A stretch of 64,000 nucleotides of DNA from an uncultured Cohaesibacter sp. (GTDB taxonomy: Bacteria; Pseudomonadota; Alphaproteobacteria; Rhizobiales; Cohaesibacteraceae): contig NZ_OY759869.1 of assembly GCF_963662805.1 (NCBI RefSeq), positions 158,501-222,500 of the forward strand, read 5' to 3'. Under the pieces are notes generated by a model, which worked only from the letters and a program-made list of their open reading frames with translations, ran no database searches and was not told where the DNA came from. A program made the translations under genes and the position numbers. This document shows positions 43,348 through 53,800 of the stretch, one piece after another (positions within the stretch are counted from its first letter, which is position 1; every line of letters begins with the position of its first letter).

Positions 43348-44334
43348 ATGAAGAATATGAACGACGAGATTTCCAATTTGCCGGATACCGAAGTTTCCGT
43401 GCGCGACCTGTTTGGCATCGATGTGGATCTGATGGTTCCCGCCTACAAAGAGGCGTCCGACCATGTGCCGGATCTCGATCCAGACTATCTGTTCGACAAA
43501 GAGACGACACTGGCCATTCTTGCTGGCTTTGCGCACAATCGTCGCGTGATGATCTCGGGCTATCACGGCACCGGTAAGTCGTCCCATATCGAGCAGGTCG
43601 CAGCGCGCCTCAAATGGCCTTGCGTTCGCGTTAACCTCGATAGCCATATTTCGCGTATCGATCTGATCGGCAAGGACGCCATCGTGCTGAAGGATGGCAT
43701 GCAGGTCACCGAATTCCGCGACGGTATCTTGCCATGGGCGCTGCAGAACAACGTTGCTCTGGTGTTTGACGAATATGATGCCGGGCGTCCGGACGTGATG
43801 TTTGTTATCCAGCGCGTGCTCGAAGTTGCCGGTCGCCTGACGCTGCTTGACCAGAACCGGGTCATCCGCCCGCATCCTTGCTTCCGCCTGTTTGCTACGG
43901 CCAACACGGTTGGTCTTGGCGATACCTCGGGCCTTTATCACGGTACGCAGCAGATCAACCAGGGCCAGATGGACCGCTGGTCGATCGTCACGACGCTCAA
44001 CTATCTGCCCCATGACAATGAGGTCAATATCGTGCTGGCCAAGGTGAAGACCCTTGTCGGCGACAAGGGCAAGGATACGGCCGACAAGATGGTCCGTGTT
44101 GCTGACCTGACGCGTAACGCCTTCATGAATGGAGATCTCTCTACCGTCATGAGCCCGCGTAGCGTGATCACCTGGGCAGAGAATGCGGATATCTTCGGCG
44201 ATCTCGGCTTTGCCTTCCGCGTCACCTTCCTGAACAAGTGTGACGAGCTGGAGCAGCCGCTTGTGGCTGAATTCTATCAACGCTGTTTCGGCGAGGAACT
44301 GCCGGAATCTTCTCTCAATATTGCGGTCAGCTGA
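43348..44334 (+). CDS. cobS: Cobaltochelatase subunit CobS
   Basis: AAA+ ATPase subunit of the aerobic CobNST cobaltochelatase, inserting cobalt into hydrogenobyrinate a,c-diamide during cobalamin synthesis. The 328-aa protein has Walker A GYHGTGKS (71-78), Walker B ALVFDEYD and the CobS N-terminal block SVRDLFGIDVDLMVPAY. ATG at 43348 (MKNMNDE) is chosen over a start 16 codons earlier by family comparison. cobT follows after 53 bp; cobN is not in the window. Cobalamin links this locus functionally to Ecm at the window start. I saw no cobalamin riboswitch upstream. Confidence 0.95.
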   Translation: MKNMNDEISNLPDTEVSVRDLFGIDVDLMVPAYKEASDHVPDLDPDYLFDKETTLAILAGFAHNRRVMISGYHGTGKSSHIEQVAARLKWPCVRVNLDSHISRIDLIGKDAIVLKDGMQVTEFRDGILPWALQNNVALVFDEYDAGRPDVMFVIQRVLEVAGRLTLLDQNRVIRPHPCFRLFATANTVGLGDTSGLYHGTQQINQGQMDRWSIVTTLNYLPHDNEVNIVLAKVKTLVGDKGKDTADKMVRVADLTRNAFMNGDLSTVMSPRSVITWAENADIFGDLGFAFRVTFLNKCDELEQPLVAEFYQRCFGEELPESSLNIAVS

Positions 44335-44387
44335 GCCTGACACATCCCTTGATGCCGACCGACTGACTTTGGCGGACAGAACGATCC

Positions 44388-46289
44388 ATGACGAGTAAAA
44401 GCCCATCCAAGCTGCGGCCCCATGTCGACCCCAACGAGCGCTTCAAGCAATCGCTCAAAGGCACGCTGAAGGCGATTGCCGGGCCGGTGGAACTCGATGT
44501 TCATTTCTCCTCGGATCGTCCGATGCTGGTGTCCGGTCAGGCTCGTTTGCCGGAGCCTCCAAGGGCGCTCACCCCGGCGCGCGCGGCGATCCTGCGCGGT
44601 CAGGCCGACAGTCTTGCCCTGCGGGTGGCGTGCCATGACCCTCGCGTTCATGCCAAGCATGCGCCTGATGGCGCACGGGCGCGTGGTGTGTTCGACGCGG
44701 TTGAACAGGCACGGGTGGAGGCCATCGGTTCGCGCCAGATGAAGGGGCTCGCTGGCAATGTCACGGCGATGCTCGAGGATCGCTACAGCCGGTTGGTGAC
44801 CAACGATTCCAGCCGGGTTGAGGAAGCGCCGCTTGATCATGTCCTGTCGCTTCTGGTGCGCGAAAAGTTGACCGGGGCGCCCATTCCGGAATCGGCTTAT
44901 GCGCTGGTGGAGCAATGGCGCGGCTGGGTCGAGCAGACAGCAGCAGGCAGCCTCGATAATCTTGAACAGAATATCCATGATCAGGCGAAATTTGCCCGCA
45001 GCCTGAGGCGCGTGCTGGCTGATCTCGATGTTGCCGACGATATGGGCGGCGAAACTGAGGAGAGCGAAGAAAACGCCGACGATCAGAATGAAGAGGGCGA
45101 GAACGACAAGGCCGAGAACAGCAGCGAGAACGAGGAAGCAACCGGCGGCGAGCAGGATCAGGAAGAGAACCAGATGGCCAGCGCCGACGAGCTGGAGTCC
45201 GGGGATAGTGAATCCGAAGAGCAGCTCAGTCAGGAAATGCAGGATCTCGACGACATCGACGGCGACGAAGCCGGCGAGACGATGGCGCCGCAGGATTATG
45301 GTCGCAACGAGCCGGATACCTCCTATCGTGTCTTCAGTCGCGCCTATGACGAGATCATCCATGCTGAAGAGCTGTGCGAACCGGCGGAACTGGATCGTCT
45401 GCGCGGACATCTCGACAAGCAGCTTCAGAATTTGCATCAGGTTGTTGCGCGCCTTGCCAACCGGTTGCAGCGCCGCCTTCTGGCGCAGCAGAACCGTGGC
45501 TGGGATTTCGATCTTGAAGAAGGTTTGCTCGACACCGCGCGCATCACGCGCGTGGTAACGGATCCTATGCGCCCGCTGTCCTTCAAGTGGGAGCGTGATA
45601 CGGAATTCCGGGACACGGTCGTCACGCTGCTGATCGACAATTCCGGCTCGATGCGTGGCCGTCCGATCTCCATTGCCGCCACATGCGCCGATATTCTGGC
45701 GCGGACGCTGGAGCGTTGTAACGTGAAAGTCGAGATCCTTGGTTTCACCACCAAGGCGTGGAAGGGCGGACAGTCCCGCGAGGCATGGCTGCAGGCTGAG
45801 AAGCCGGCCAATCCGGGACGCCTCAATGACCTCAGACATATCATCTACAAATCCGCAGACAGCCCTTGGCGCCGGTCGCGGCGCAATCTCGGGCTGATGA
45901 TGCGGGAAGGGCTGCTGAAGGAAAATATCGACGGCGAAGCGCTGGATTGGGCGCACAAGCGTCTGCTGGCCCGGCCCGAGCAGCGCAAGATCCTGATGAT
46001 GATTTCCGATGGCGCTCCGGTCGATGACAGCACCTTGTCGGTTAATCCGGGCAATTATCTCGAAAAGCATCTGAGGGAAGTCATCGAGGAGATCGAAACC
46101 CGCTCGCCGGTCAATCTCTTGGCCATCGGCATCGGGCATGACGTGACACGCTATTATCGTCGCGCTCTGACGATCATCGATGCCGAGGAACTCGGTGGTG
46201 CGATGACCGAGAAGCTGGCCGAATTGTTCGACGAGAATGCCCAGCCTGCTCAGGACATGCAGTCTCGTCGCCGGATGCGGAGACGCTAG
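44388..46289 (+). CDS. cobT: Cobaltochelatase subunit CobT
   Basis: Second ATPase-complex subunit of CobNST; with CobS it forms the ring that drives CobN. The 633-aa protein has an N-terminal CobT domain, a very acidic central stretch (about 215-300, Glu/Asp/Asn-rich) and a C-terminal von Willebrand A domain with the MIDAS motif DNSGS at 417-421. MISDGAPVDDSTL and LLAIGIGHDVTRYY complete the VWA. It is co-oriented with cobS and with the phytase-like gene 52 bp downstream. Confidence 0.95.
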   Translation: MTSKSPSKLRPHVDPNERFKQSLKGTLKAIAGPVELDVHFSSDRPMLVSGQARLPEPPRALTPARAAILRGQADSLALRVACHDPRVHAKHAPDGARARGVFDAVEQARVEAIGSRQMKGLAGNVTAMLEDRYSRLVTNDSSRVEEAPLDHVLSLLVREKLTGAPIPESAYALVEQWRGWVEQTAAGSLDNLEQNIHDQAKFARSLRRVLADLDVADDMGGETEESEENADDQNEEGENDKAENSSENEEATGGEQDQEENQMASADELESGDSESEEQLSQEMQDLDDIDGDEAGETMAPQDYGRNEPDTSYRVFSRAYDEIIHAEELCEPAELDRLRGHLDKQLQNLHQVVARLANRLQRRLLAQQNRGWDFDLEEGLLDTARITRVVTDPMRPLSFKWERDTEFRDTVVTLLIDNSGSMRGRPISIAATCADILARTLERCNVKVEILGFTTKAWKGGQSREAWLQAEKPANPGRLNDLRHIIYKSADSPWRRSRRNLGLMMREGLLKENIDGEALDWAHKRLLARPEQRKILMMISDGAPVDDSTLSVNPGNYLEKHLREVIEEIETRSPVNLLAIGIGHDVTRYYRRALTIIDAEELGGAMTEKLAELFDENAQPAQDMQSRRRMRRR

Positions 46290-46341
46290 GGTGCGGCCCG
46301 ACCGGTGTTGTTCTATCCGTTCATCCGGTAAAGGGGCCGCG

Positions 46342-47349
46342 ATGCTGCGCGGCTTTCTGCTTGGCGCTGTTTTCAGTTGCTTTGCCATGCCTGCTCTGGC
46401 GCTCGATCAATTGCCTCGACCTGCGCCCAAGGCCCAGACCATTTCCGTGACGACAAAGGTTCTGCGTTCCTTTGACGGATCGTTCGAAGAGGGCGAGACG
46501 TTTGGTAAGCTTGTCTGGATCGGCGGGCTGGAGCTTGATAGCCCGGAGCCGTTGTTCGGCGGCTTTTCCGGCATTGCCTTTCTGGATGCGCAGCGCTTTC
46601 TTGCCATTGGCGACAAGGGGACAGCCCTGTCGGCGCGTCTCGTCTACAGTGAGGGACGTCCTGTTGGCGTTGATCACGTTCGCTTCGGCTTTCTGCCGGG
46701 GCTCGGTGAAAATCTCGCTGAATGGCAAAGGGATGCAGAAGGGGTAGACTTGCGCGGGGATGAAGCGCTGGTCAGTTTTGAGGGCGATACCCGCGTGATG
46801 CGTTATGGTCTCATTGATGGCGAGCCTCGTCGCGTATTGGGGCGGCTGTCGCTCAACAAGGATATCCGCGCGGCCAACCGGGCAAATACGGGGCTTGAGG
46901 CCGTCGCGGTCGCTCCTGACGGCACGGCCTTTGCCGGGCAGGTTCTGCTGTTGAGTGAGGCGGTGAAGGATGGTCGTGTTCGCGGCTGGATCCTGTCGGA
47001 CGAGGCGACGGAAAGCTTCTCCCTGCCGCAGAGCGGCGATCTGCTGGCGACCGATGCGGCCTTTACTGCAGACGGGGATCTCTTGGTGCTGGAACGCAGT
47101 TTTTCGCTGCTTGGCGGGTTGGTGATTGAAGTGCGCCGGGTGCGGGCCAAGGATCTGGTTGCGGGCCGGATTGAGGCGGTTGACACGCTGCTGCGTGCGA
47201 CGCTCTCCAAGTCTATCGACAATATGGAAGGGATTGCCGTCCAGTCGATGCCGGACGGGAACAGCCTTGTCACGCTCATTTCCGATGACAATCTCAGCGC
47301 TTTTCAGCGCACGCTGCTTTTGCAATTCATGCTGCCAGCCGGGCAATAG
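46342..47349 (+). CDS. Secreted esterase-like-activity-of-phytase family protein
   Basis: A 335-aa exported beta-propeller-like protein (PF13449-type). A signal peptide ends near PALALDQL (about residue 21). Conserved parts are GGFSGIAFLDAQRFLAIGDKG, QRDAEGVDL, ANTGLEAVAVAPDG and SIDNMEGIAVQ, the SG-A/EG-A repeats of the family. Relatives are annotated as phytase- or esterase-like but the activity is poorly known. ATG at 46342 is preferred because it starts the signal peptide and follows AAAGGGG; the frame extends upstream into cobT. It follows cobT closely and ends at a hairpin. Confidence 0.82.
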   Translation: MLRGFLLGAVFSCFAMPALALDQLPRPAPKAQTISVTTKVLRSFDGSFEEGETFGKLVWIGGLELDSPEPLFGGFSGIAFLDAQRFLAIGDKGTALSARLVYSEGRPVGVDHVRFGFLPGLGENLAEWQRDAEGVDLRGDEALVSFEGDTRVMRYGLIDGEPRRVLGRLSLNKDIRAANRANTGLEAVAVAPDGTAFAGQVLLLSEAVKDGRVRGWILSDEATESFSLPQSGDLLATDAAFTADGDLLVLERSFSLLGGLVIEVRRVRAKDLVAGRIEAVDTLLRATLSKSIDNMEGIAVQSMPDGNSLVTLISDDNLSAFQRTLLLQFMLPAGQ

Positions 47350-47362
47350 GCCCATATGAAAA

Positions 47363-47394
47363 CGGCCCGGGTAATTGCCGGGCCGCTTGTCTTT
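47363..47394. terminator. Probable bidirectional terminator
   Basis: CGGCCCGG (47363-47370) pairs with CCGGGCCG (47378-47385). CTTTT follows at 47391-47395 on the plus strand and AAAA at 47359-47362 gives TTTT on the minus strand. It lies between two convergent genes. Confidence 0.7.
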
Positions 47395-47433
47395 TCACGA
47401 TGGATCTTTATCGGATGGCGCTTGGGGCTCGTT

Positions 47434-48081
47434 TCAGGCCGCTGCTGCTGCGTTGAGCGCGTCGCTGCGCGAGCGCATCATGCGATAGGGTGCAAGCACA
47501 AAGAGCGAGACCAGCATCTTGACCAGATAGTCGCCCACAGCCCAGCTGATCCAGCGCGGCGCTTCGAGCCCTGCAAAGCCGAGGAGCGGGGCGTGATCGG
47601 CCGGGAAGGCGTCTGGCGTGATACCGAAGCCGGTGTCGAGCAGGGCGAAGGTTGCCGCAAAGCTGAGGCCGAAGAAAATCACCGTATCAATGATCGAGCC
47701 AAGGAAGGACGAAGTCAGGGGAGCCTTCCACCAAGCATCGCGGCGCAGACGGTTGAAGATGAAGATGTCCAGCATCTGGGCGACAAGGAAGGCCGAACCC
47801 GATGCAATCGCGATGCGCGGCGTTGCGAGCCAGATCGACAGGACCACAGCAATCGCGAAACCTGCGAGCACAACGAGGCGAGCCGCTTGCGGGCCGAACT
47901 TGCGGTTGGTCAGGTCGGTGACCAGAAAGGCGACCGGATAGGTGAAGGCGCCCCAGGTCAGCAGATCCTGAAGTCCGAAGGGATGGAAGGGGAATTGAAC
48001 GAGATAGTTGGACGCAGCAACGACGCCCACCATGGCCAGAATGGCCAGACCCAGCGAACCGGGAGTACGGGAAGCAACCAT
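47434..48081 (-). CDS. Queuosine precursor transporter (YhhQ/VUT family)
   Basis: A 215-aa inner-membrane protein with about six hydrophobic segments and the VUT-1 signature: ASNYLVQFPFH, GAFTYPVAFLVTDLTNRKFG, a central FLVAQMLDIFIFNRLR and SSFLGSIIDTVIFFGLSF. Family members import preQ0/preQ1 for queuosine synthesis. No preQ1 riboswitch was recognised upstream. A functional partner, gluQ, acts on queuosine-containing tRNA but is 43 kb away. Confidence 0.9.
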   Translation of the reverse strand: MVASRTPGSLGLAILAMVGVVAASNYLVQFPFHPFGLQDLLTWGAFTYPVAFLVTDLTNRKFGPQAARLVVLAGFAIAVVLSIWLATPRIAIASGSAFLVAQMLDIFIFNRLRRDAWWKAPLTSSFLGSIIDTVIFFGLSFAATFALLDTGFGITPDAFPADHAPLLGFAGLEAPRWISWAVGDYLVKMLVSLFVLAPYRMMRSRSDALNAAAAA

Positions 48082-48175
48082 GTGTCACTCTCCTATGTTG
48101 GCCGCGGATGGGAGGATAGCCCAAGGCAGCGTTGAGGCACTCTTTGCAGCCGGTTGCCGCAAGATTTGCCGGAAT

Positions 48176-48200
48176 ACAAAAACAGCGCCATCAGGCGCTG
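48176..48200 (-). terminator. Rho-independent terminator of rpmB
   Basis: CAGCGCC / GGCGCTG (48183-48189 and 48194-48200) with a 4-nt loop, followed on the minus strand by TTTTT (48178-48182), 47 bp after the rpmB stop. Confidence 0.8.
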
Positions 48201-48246
48201 CTTTTAACCGTTGGCACCAAGGTGCCAGACGCAATGATCAAAGAGA

Positions 48247-48534
48247 TCAGGACACTGCCTGAGCTTTTTCAATCTTGCGTTTGATCTGCAGAGCGTTGTC
48301 AGACAGATCAGTGTCTTTGGCTTTGGCCAGAAAGGCATCAAGGCCGCCACGATGCTCAACAGACCGCAGAGCGTGAGCGCTAACGCGCATCTTAACGCCG
48401 GTGCCGAGGGTTTCGCTCAGCAGAGTCACATTCACCAGGTTCGGCAGAAAGCGACGACGGGTTCTGTTTTTTGCGTGGCTGACATTGTTACCGGACTGAA
48501 CGCCTTTGCCGGTCAGTTCACAGCGACGTGCCAT
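48247..48534 (-). CDS. rpmB: 50S ribosomal protein L28
   Basis: A 95-aa ribosomal protein with the family N terminus MARRCELTGKGVQSGNNVSH and the NRTRRRFLPNL block. It binds 23S rRNA in the large subunit. It is a single-gene unit with its own promoter and terminator, not linked to rpmG here. Confidence 0.97.
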   Translation of the reverse strand: MARRCELTGKGVQSGNNVSHAKNRTRRRFLPNLVNVTLLSETLGTGVKMRVSAHALRSVEHRGGLDAFLAKAKDTDLSDNALQIKRKIEKAQAVS

Positions 48535-48636
48535 GGAGTATCCCTCACAAATTATTAGGACGCCAACCGGCGCCCGCCCATTTCATATTCTGTGTCCAGC
48601 CAGACTGCAGACAGCAGAATGGCGGAAAGTCGCCTC

Positions 48637-48665
48637 GGTATAGTGATGATAGACGCGCTCGTCAA
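48637..48665 (-). promoter_or_regulatory. Probable promoter of rpmB
   Basis: On the minus strand TTGACG (48660-48665) and TATACC (48637-48642) are spaced by exactly 17 bp, about 100 bp upstream of the rpmB start. Box quality and position are good; the leader length is typical of a ribosomal gene. Confidence 0.6.
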
Positions 48666-49045
48666 GCGTTTCTGGTCCCATTGCGCGGCATCTTTTCATG
48701 ATTCTGTCTGAAATTCCCGTTATTCAAAGCAGAGTGTGGGCCGATCAGGGGCGGATCCATGCCGCTAAGGGGCAAGAATGACGTCTGGTGGGCACTTGAT
48801 GGCGCGCGCTGAGGTAATGAAACAGATGTGTCCATGGCGGGGCTGGGTATAACGGGGAAGAAAGCCAACAGCTTGCCTTATTTGTCGCTAGAGTGATCGC
48901 GCTTGCAATTTGTTAACCATATAAGTTGAAAGTGATTTGATGAGTGTCGCCGCTTATATGGTGGGCTGTTGGAGCCCATGGCGATCTCGTGCGCCCATAT
49001 TCTTGTTGATGGTCGGGCGTCTGTTTCGGGTTTTGGGGACAAAGA
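48666..49045 (+). other. Intergenic region between rpmB promoter and DUF3108 gene
   Basis: 380 bp with no supported gene. It contains TTAACCAT at 48913-48920, a sequence like a CtrA half-site, 125 bp upstream of the DUF3108 start. A paired second half (TTAA seven bases away) is not present, so this is weak. Confidence 0.4.
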
Positions 49046-49909
49046 ATGCTGATCTGGAAGCATATTCGCTCACATCGTTTGCCTTCGCTGGCTTCCCTCG
49101 GATGGGGGATGACCCGCACTGTCGTGCTGGGAGCTGGCGTCGTGGTGGGAGCAGGTGGCTGGTCGCTTGAAGCGTCGGCTACGCAGATTGACGCTCGCTT
49201 CGGGATTTCCATTGCCGGAATTCCCGTTGGCAGCGGGACCGTGAAGGCCAGCGTGAATGGCCGCGACTATTCCATCGATGGCTACGCCCAGACGACCGGT
49301 GTTTCCAAGCTGTTCATCGACAGCAAGGGACGGGCGATCTCCAAGGGGCGCTTCAGTGGTGCCAAGTCGCTGCCGTCAATGTATGCGCTCAATTCCAAGG
49401 AAGACAAGATCCACAACGTTGTGCAGATTGCAATGCATTCAGGCAACGTCAGTAATTTCTCCGCTTCGCCTCCGGTTGCCAATCACTCGGATCGCATTCC
49501 CCTGACGCGTGTCCACACGCGCGGGATCATTGATCCGATGAGCGGCCTTCTGATGTCGGTGAAGTCAAAGAATAACCGGATTGGCAAGTCGGTTTGCGAC
49601 CGGACAGTTCGCATGTTCGACGGGCGCTGGCGGTATAATTTCGAGCTCTTCTACAAGGGTACCGAGCAGGTTCGCCTGTCTGACGGCAAGGGCTACGTCG
49701 GTCCGGTCACGAAATGCGGTGCCAAGATGCGGTTTGTGGCCGGTCATCGGCCTAACAAGAAGAGCACCAAGTTCATGGAGAACAACAAGGACATCGAGGC
49801 CTGGTTCATTCCCGTCGGGGACGATCCGGTAGTCGCGGTCTATCGGTTGCAGGTCGGCACGATGGTTGGGCGCATGGTTCTGCAGGCGCAGGAACTCAAC
49901 ATCAACTAA
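49046..49909 (+). CDS. DUF3108-domain exported protein
   Basis: A 287-aa protein of the DUF3108 family. An N-terminal hydrophobic stretch (about 25-42, VVLGAGVVVGAGGW) ends at SLEASATQ, a likely signal peptide with a long n-region. The domain follows with FGISIAGIPVGSGTVKASV, YSIDGYAQTTGVSKLF, DPMSGLLM and VCDRTVRMFDGRWRYNF, plus DDPVVAVYRLQVGTMVGRMVLQA at the end. Periplasmic location is expected; function is unknown. A terminator follows within 30 bp, and the helicase lies downstream on the same strand. Confidence 0.85.
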   Translation: MLIWKHIRSHRLPSLASLGWGMTRTVVLGAGVVVGAGGWSLEASATQIDARFGISIAGIPVGSGTVKASVNGRDYSIDGYAQTTGVSKLFIDSKGRAISKGRFSGAKSLPSMYALNSKEDKIHNVVQIAMHSGNVSNFSASPPVANHSDRIPLTRVHTRGIIDPMSGLLMSVKSKNNRIGKSVCDRTVRMFDGRWRYNFELFYKGTEQVRLSDGKGYVGPVTKCGAKMRFVAGHRPNKKSTKFMENNKDIEAWFIPVGDDPVVAVYRLQVGTMVGRMVLQAQELNIN

Positions 49910-49936
49910 TCGCAAGACAAAAGCTGACTTCATAAC

Positions 49937-49963
49937 AAAGAGGGCCTTCGTGCCCTCTTTTTT
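49937..49963 (+). terminator. Rho-independent terminator of the DUF3108 gene
   Basis: Perfect 9-bp stem AAAGAGGGC / GCCCTCTTT around CTTCGT, continuing into a run of six T (49958-49963). Confidence 0.9.
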
Positions 49964-50804
49964 GTTGTCCGGTTTTCTGGTGTCCCGATGCCGACAGGGG
50001 GATTGGTGCTGATCGAGTTTCCAAGGACGAGAGGCCTGTCGCTCGTCGCCACTTCTCACACCTGATCTTTTCAATCCGGAATGTCCCAAAATAGATCAAT
50101 GGGTTAACGGCCGCTCGTCTTCTCTCAATCGGGGTGGGATCGGCCTCAATTGGCATGTCCAAATATGGGTGCCCAGAAGAGCTGTGTGGATAGATATTGT
50201 GAGAACGAAATAGGAACTTCCTTGTATGACCGATTCGTGCAGTTTTTGTTCCGCCCCTGTTCGATCTGTTAACGACGACCCCTTTTCAGCCCGATCAACG
50301 TTAAGACTCCGGCAAGGCGGCCTCGTCTCAATACAGGCCGGAAAGATTAACAGCCGGTCTTAAAGCGGGAACAGATTCTTCAATTGCCCAAAAAACCGCT
50401 TTGCCTCATGGGGCAAATCTAGTGGTGGTCATTGACATGTGATCTATGTATGGTTGGAACGTAACAAGAACTTTTAAGAGTCAGCGATTCGGCCATGATT
50501 CGTTCGAGACTCGTTCTATTTGTTAATTTTGCCTCGTAAGTGCCGAATCGCGCTCGCAAATTGGCAAAATCAGTTTCAGGCGAAGGATCTCGCGTGTGAA
50601 TCGCCTCACAGGAATGGCATTGGAAATTGTTGCAGGGATGTCCTGATTTCGGAATAAAGCGCTCGACATGGCACGACAGGGTTGCCATAGGGGGATGCGG
50701 TCTGGAATAAAGGTGAGACTGATGCGCAGATTTTGGCGCCCCAAACAATCTCAGAGCCGGTTCCCAACGATGCACTGGCTCCGACGCGAGGCCGATGGCA
50801 CCTC
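49964..50804 (+). other. 841-bp region without a supported gene
   Basis: The longest gene-free stretch in the window. Open frames on either strand (for example minus 50523-50744) have no family features and overlap one another. A TTGACA at 50432-50437 lacks a clear -10, and a small hairpin TTTGCC / GGCAAA lies at 50400-50417. The region probably holds the promoter and leader of the helicase gene; a small RNA cannot be excluded. Confidence 0.5.
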
Positions 50805-53800
50805 ATGACGAAACAAAAAGACATCACTTCCCCCTTTGCTTCCTTGGCTGACCTTGCCGATGCGCTGAAGACCGAAGCGCAACAGGCTGAAGAACGCGCG
50901 CGGATCAAGGCACGGGAAGAGGCCCGAAAGGCTGCCGAGCGGGAGCTGCTCTCTCGCAAGGACACGGAAGGCGAGCCTTCCGGTGGTGCCTTTCGCCCGC
51001 TGTTTGACAAGGACGGACGGGATGATGGTTTCGCAGGGATCGAAGCCGAGCTTCTGCGCCATGCTGAAGAGCAGCGCCGTGCATTGGACAAAGATCCGGC
51101 AGAGCCTCATGGAGCTCCTCAGCCATCCTCACAACCTCATGCCAAGAGACAGACTGCGAGCAATCCGTCGGGACGTGGGGTGGTAGAGAGACGGAATCCG
51201 CCAGCGCAGGCACGTATACTTGAGCGGTCTCCCAATTCTCGCATCCCGTCAGAGCGCACGCAGACTGCGATCAAGGCTCCCGGCTGGGCAGATGATTTCG
51301 GATCGCTTGCCGAGCGCCCCGCCGTGACCGGGCGCGTCAATGCCATCCTCGGGCCGACGAACACCGGCAAGACCTACATGGCCATCGAACGGATGGTGTC
51401 TCATTCGTCCGGCATCATCGGCCTGCCGCTCAGGCTGCTTGCCCGTGAGGTCTATGGCAAGGTGGTCGAGCGGGTCGGCCGTGATCATGTGGCGCTTCAT
51501 ACTGGTGAAGAGCGGATCGTGCCGGAGGGGGCGCGCTATCATGTCTGCACGGTCGAGGCGATGCCTGCCTATGTGGATGTGGCCTTTGTCGCCATCGACG
51601 AAATCCAGCTCGCCGCCGATTTTGAGCGCGGGCATGTCTTTACGGATCGCATTCTGCATTTGCGCGGGCGGGAGGAAACCCTGTTGCTCGGCGCGGCGAC
51701 GATGAAGTCGCTCATCGAGCAACTGTTGCCTGATGCAATCATTACCTCGCGACCACGGATGTCTCAGCTCACTTATGTGGGTGGGAAGAAGCTCTCGCGT
51801 CTTCCCCGGCGGTCTGCCGTGGTGACCTTTTCGGTCAATGATGTTTATGCCATCGCCGAGCTGGTGCGGCGGCAGAAGGGCGGGGCGGCTGTGGTCATGG
51901 GAAGCCTTTCGCCCAGAACGCGCAATGCTCAGGTCGAGCTGTTTCAGAATGGCGATGTCGAGCATCTGATTGCGACCGATGCCATCGGTATGGGACTGAA
52001 CCTTGATCTGGACCATGTTGCCTTTGCTGCGGAGAAGAAGTTTGACGGTTTTCAGCATCGTCGGCTGACCGCTGCCGAGCTGGCGCAGATCGCCGGGCGG
52101 GCAGGGCGTCACACGCGGGACGGCACCTTTGGTGTCACCGGGCGCGTCGCGCCGTTCGAAGATGAACTGGTCGAGCAGCTCGAATGCCATGTCTTCCAGC
52201 CGGTCAAGCTGATGCAGTGGCGGAACCGCTTGCTCGATTTCGAGAGCTATGGGGATCTGATTGCCTCGCTCGAGATGGCTCCCAGTCGCGTAGGGCTGAC
52301 CAAGTCCCTACCGGCAAGTGACCTGCAGGCGCTGGAGCTGCTGTTCAAGGATCGCGACATCCAGCGTAGGGCCAGCGATCCGGAGCGGCTCAAACTGCTC
52401 TGGGATGTCTGTCAGGTGCCCGACTACCGCAAGATTGCACCGGCGAATCATGCCGAGTTGATCGGGATCCTGTTTCAGCAGCTTGATGACCGAGGCGTTT
52501 TGTCGCGTGACTGGCTTGCTGCACAAATCGCCTATGCGGATAGAATTGATGGCGGGATTGACACACTTGCTCACAGAATAGCACATATTCGTACGTGGAC
52601 ATTTGTCGCTAACAAAAAGGGGTGGCTAGATGATCCCCTTTTGTGGCAAGAGAAGACCCGGGCTGTTGAGGATCGTCTTTCGGACGCCTTGCACGAGCGG
52701 CTCACCAAGCGCTTTATTGATAGGCGCACCAGTGTATTAATGAAACGTCTGAGAGAAAAAGCAATGCTCGAAGCGGAAATTACCCCTACCGGAGACGTGT
52801 TGGTCGAAGGCCAGCATGTCGGTCAATTGCAAGGGTTTCGCTTTGCGCCCGATGTGAGTGCTGAAGGCAATGACGCCAAGGCCATTCATGCCGCCGCGCA
52901 GAAAGTTCTGTCTGTCGAATTCGAGAGCAGATCGGAGAAAATCGCAGGGGCGGCGAACGATCAGTTCCTGCTGTCTGGTGACGGGCTGCTGCGCTGGCAA
53001 GGGGCTCCGATCGCCAAGCTGGTTGCCGGGGATTCCATTCTCAAGCCGCGCCTGATGGTTTTGGCCGACGAAGGTCTGACCGGTGCTGCGCTGGAGAATG
53101 TCCAGTCTCGCATCAATCTGTGGCTGAACAACCATATCAACCTGCTGCTGCAGCCGCTCGTTGATCTGTCCAGCGCCGAGGAACTGGAGGGAATCGCCAA
53201 GGGGCTTGCATTCCAACTGGTTGAAAGTCTTGGTATTCTTGATCGTCGCAAGGTTTCTGAAGACGTTCGCTCTCTCGATCAGGACGCGCGCGCATCCCTG
53301 CGCAAGTTTGGCGTCCGGTTCGGTGCCTATCACATCTATATTCCGGTGTTGCTCAAGCCCGCTCCCAGCACGTTGCTGGTCATGATGTGGGCTCTGCACA
53401 ACGGTGGCCTCGATCAGGAAGGCATCGTTGATGTACCGCAGCTCTCTGCTTCGGGCCGCACCTCCATTCCGGTCAATGAAGAGATTTCTCCGGAACTCTA
53501 CAAGACCGTCGGCTTTGGCGTTTATGGCAAACGCGCGGTACGTATCGACATTCTGGAACGGCTTGCCGATCTGATCCGTCCGCTTCTGAGCTGGCGCCCG
53601 ACCGAGGAGTCTCCCGAACCGCCCGAAGGGGTCATGGATCGCGGCTTCACGGTGACCGTGGCGATGACATCCCTGCTCGGCTGTGCTGGCGAGGATTTCT
53701 CCACCATCCTCAAATCACTCGGTTATCGGGTTGAACGTCGCAAGGCCGAGCCGGTGGTGGGAGACGCGGCTTCAGCTGTTGCTGATGACGCCTCTGTTGC

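Noticed and set aside
44277..46388. Long open frame (703 codons) on the minus strand opposite cobT
   Set aside because: It lies antisense to a well-supported cobT, has no recognisable domain and reflects the codon bias of a GC-rich gene. Long antisense frames are common opposite such genes.
48082..48246. preQ1 riboswitch ahead of the queuosine-precursor transporter
   Set aside because: The only clear hairpin is the rpmB terminator; no preQ1 pseudoknot-like sequence was seen.
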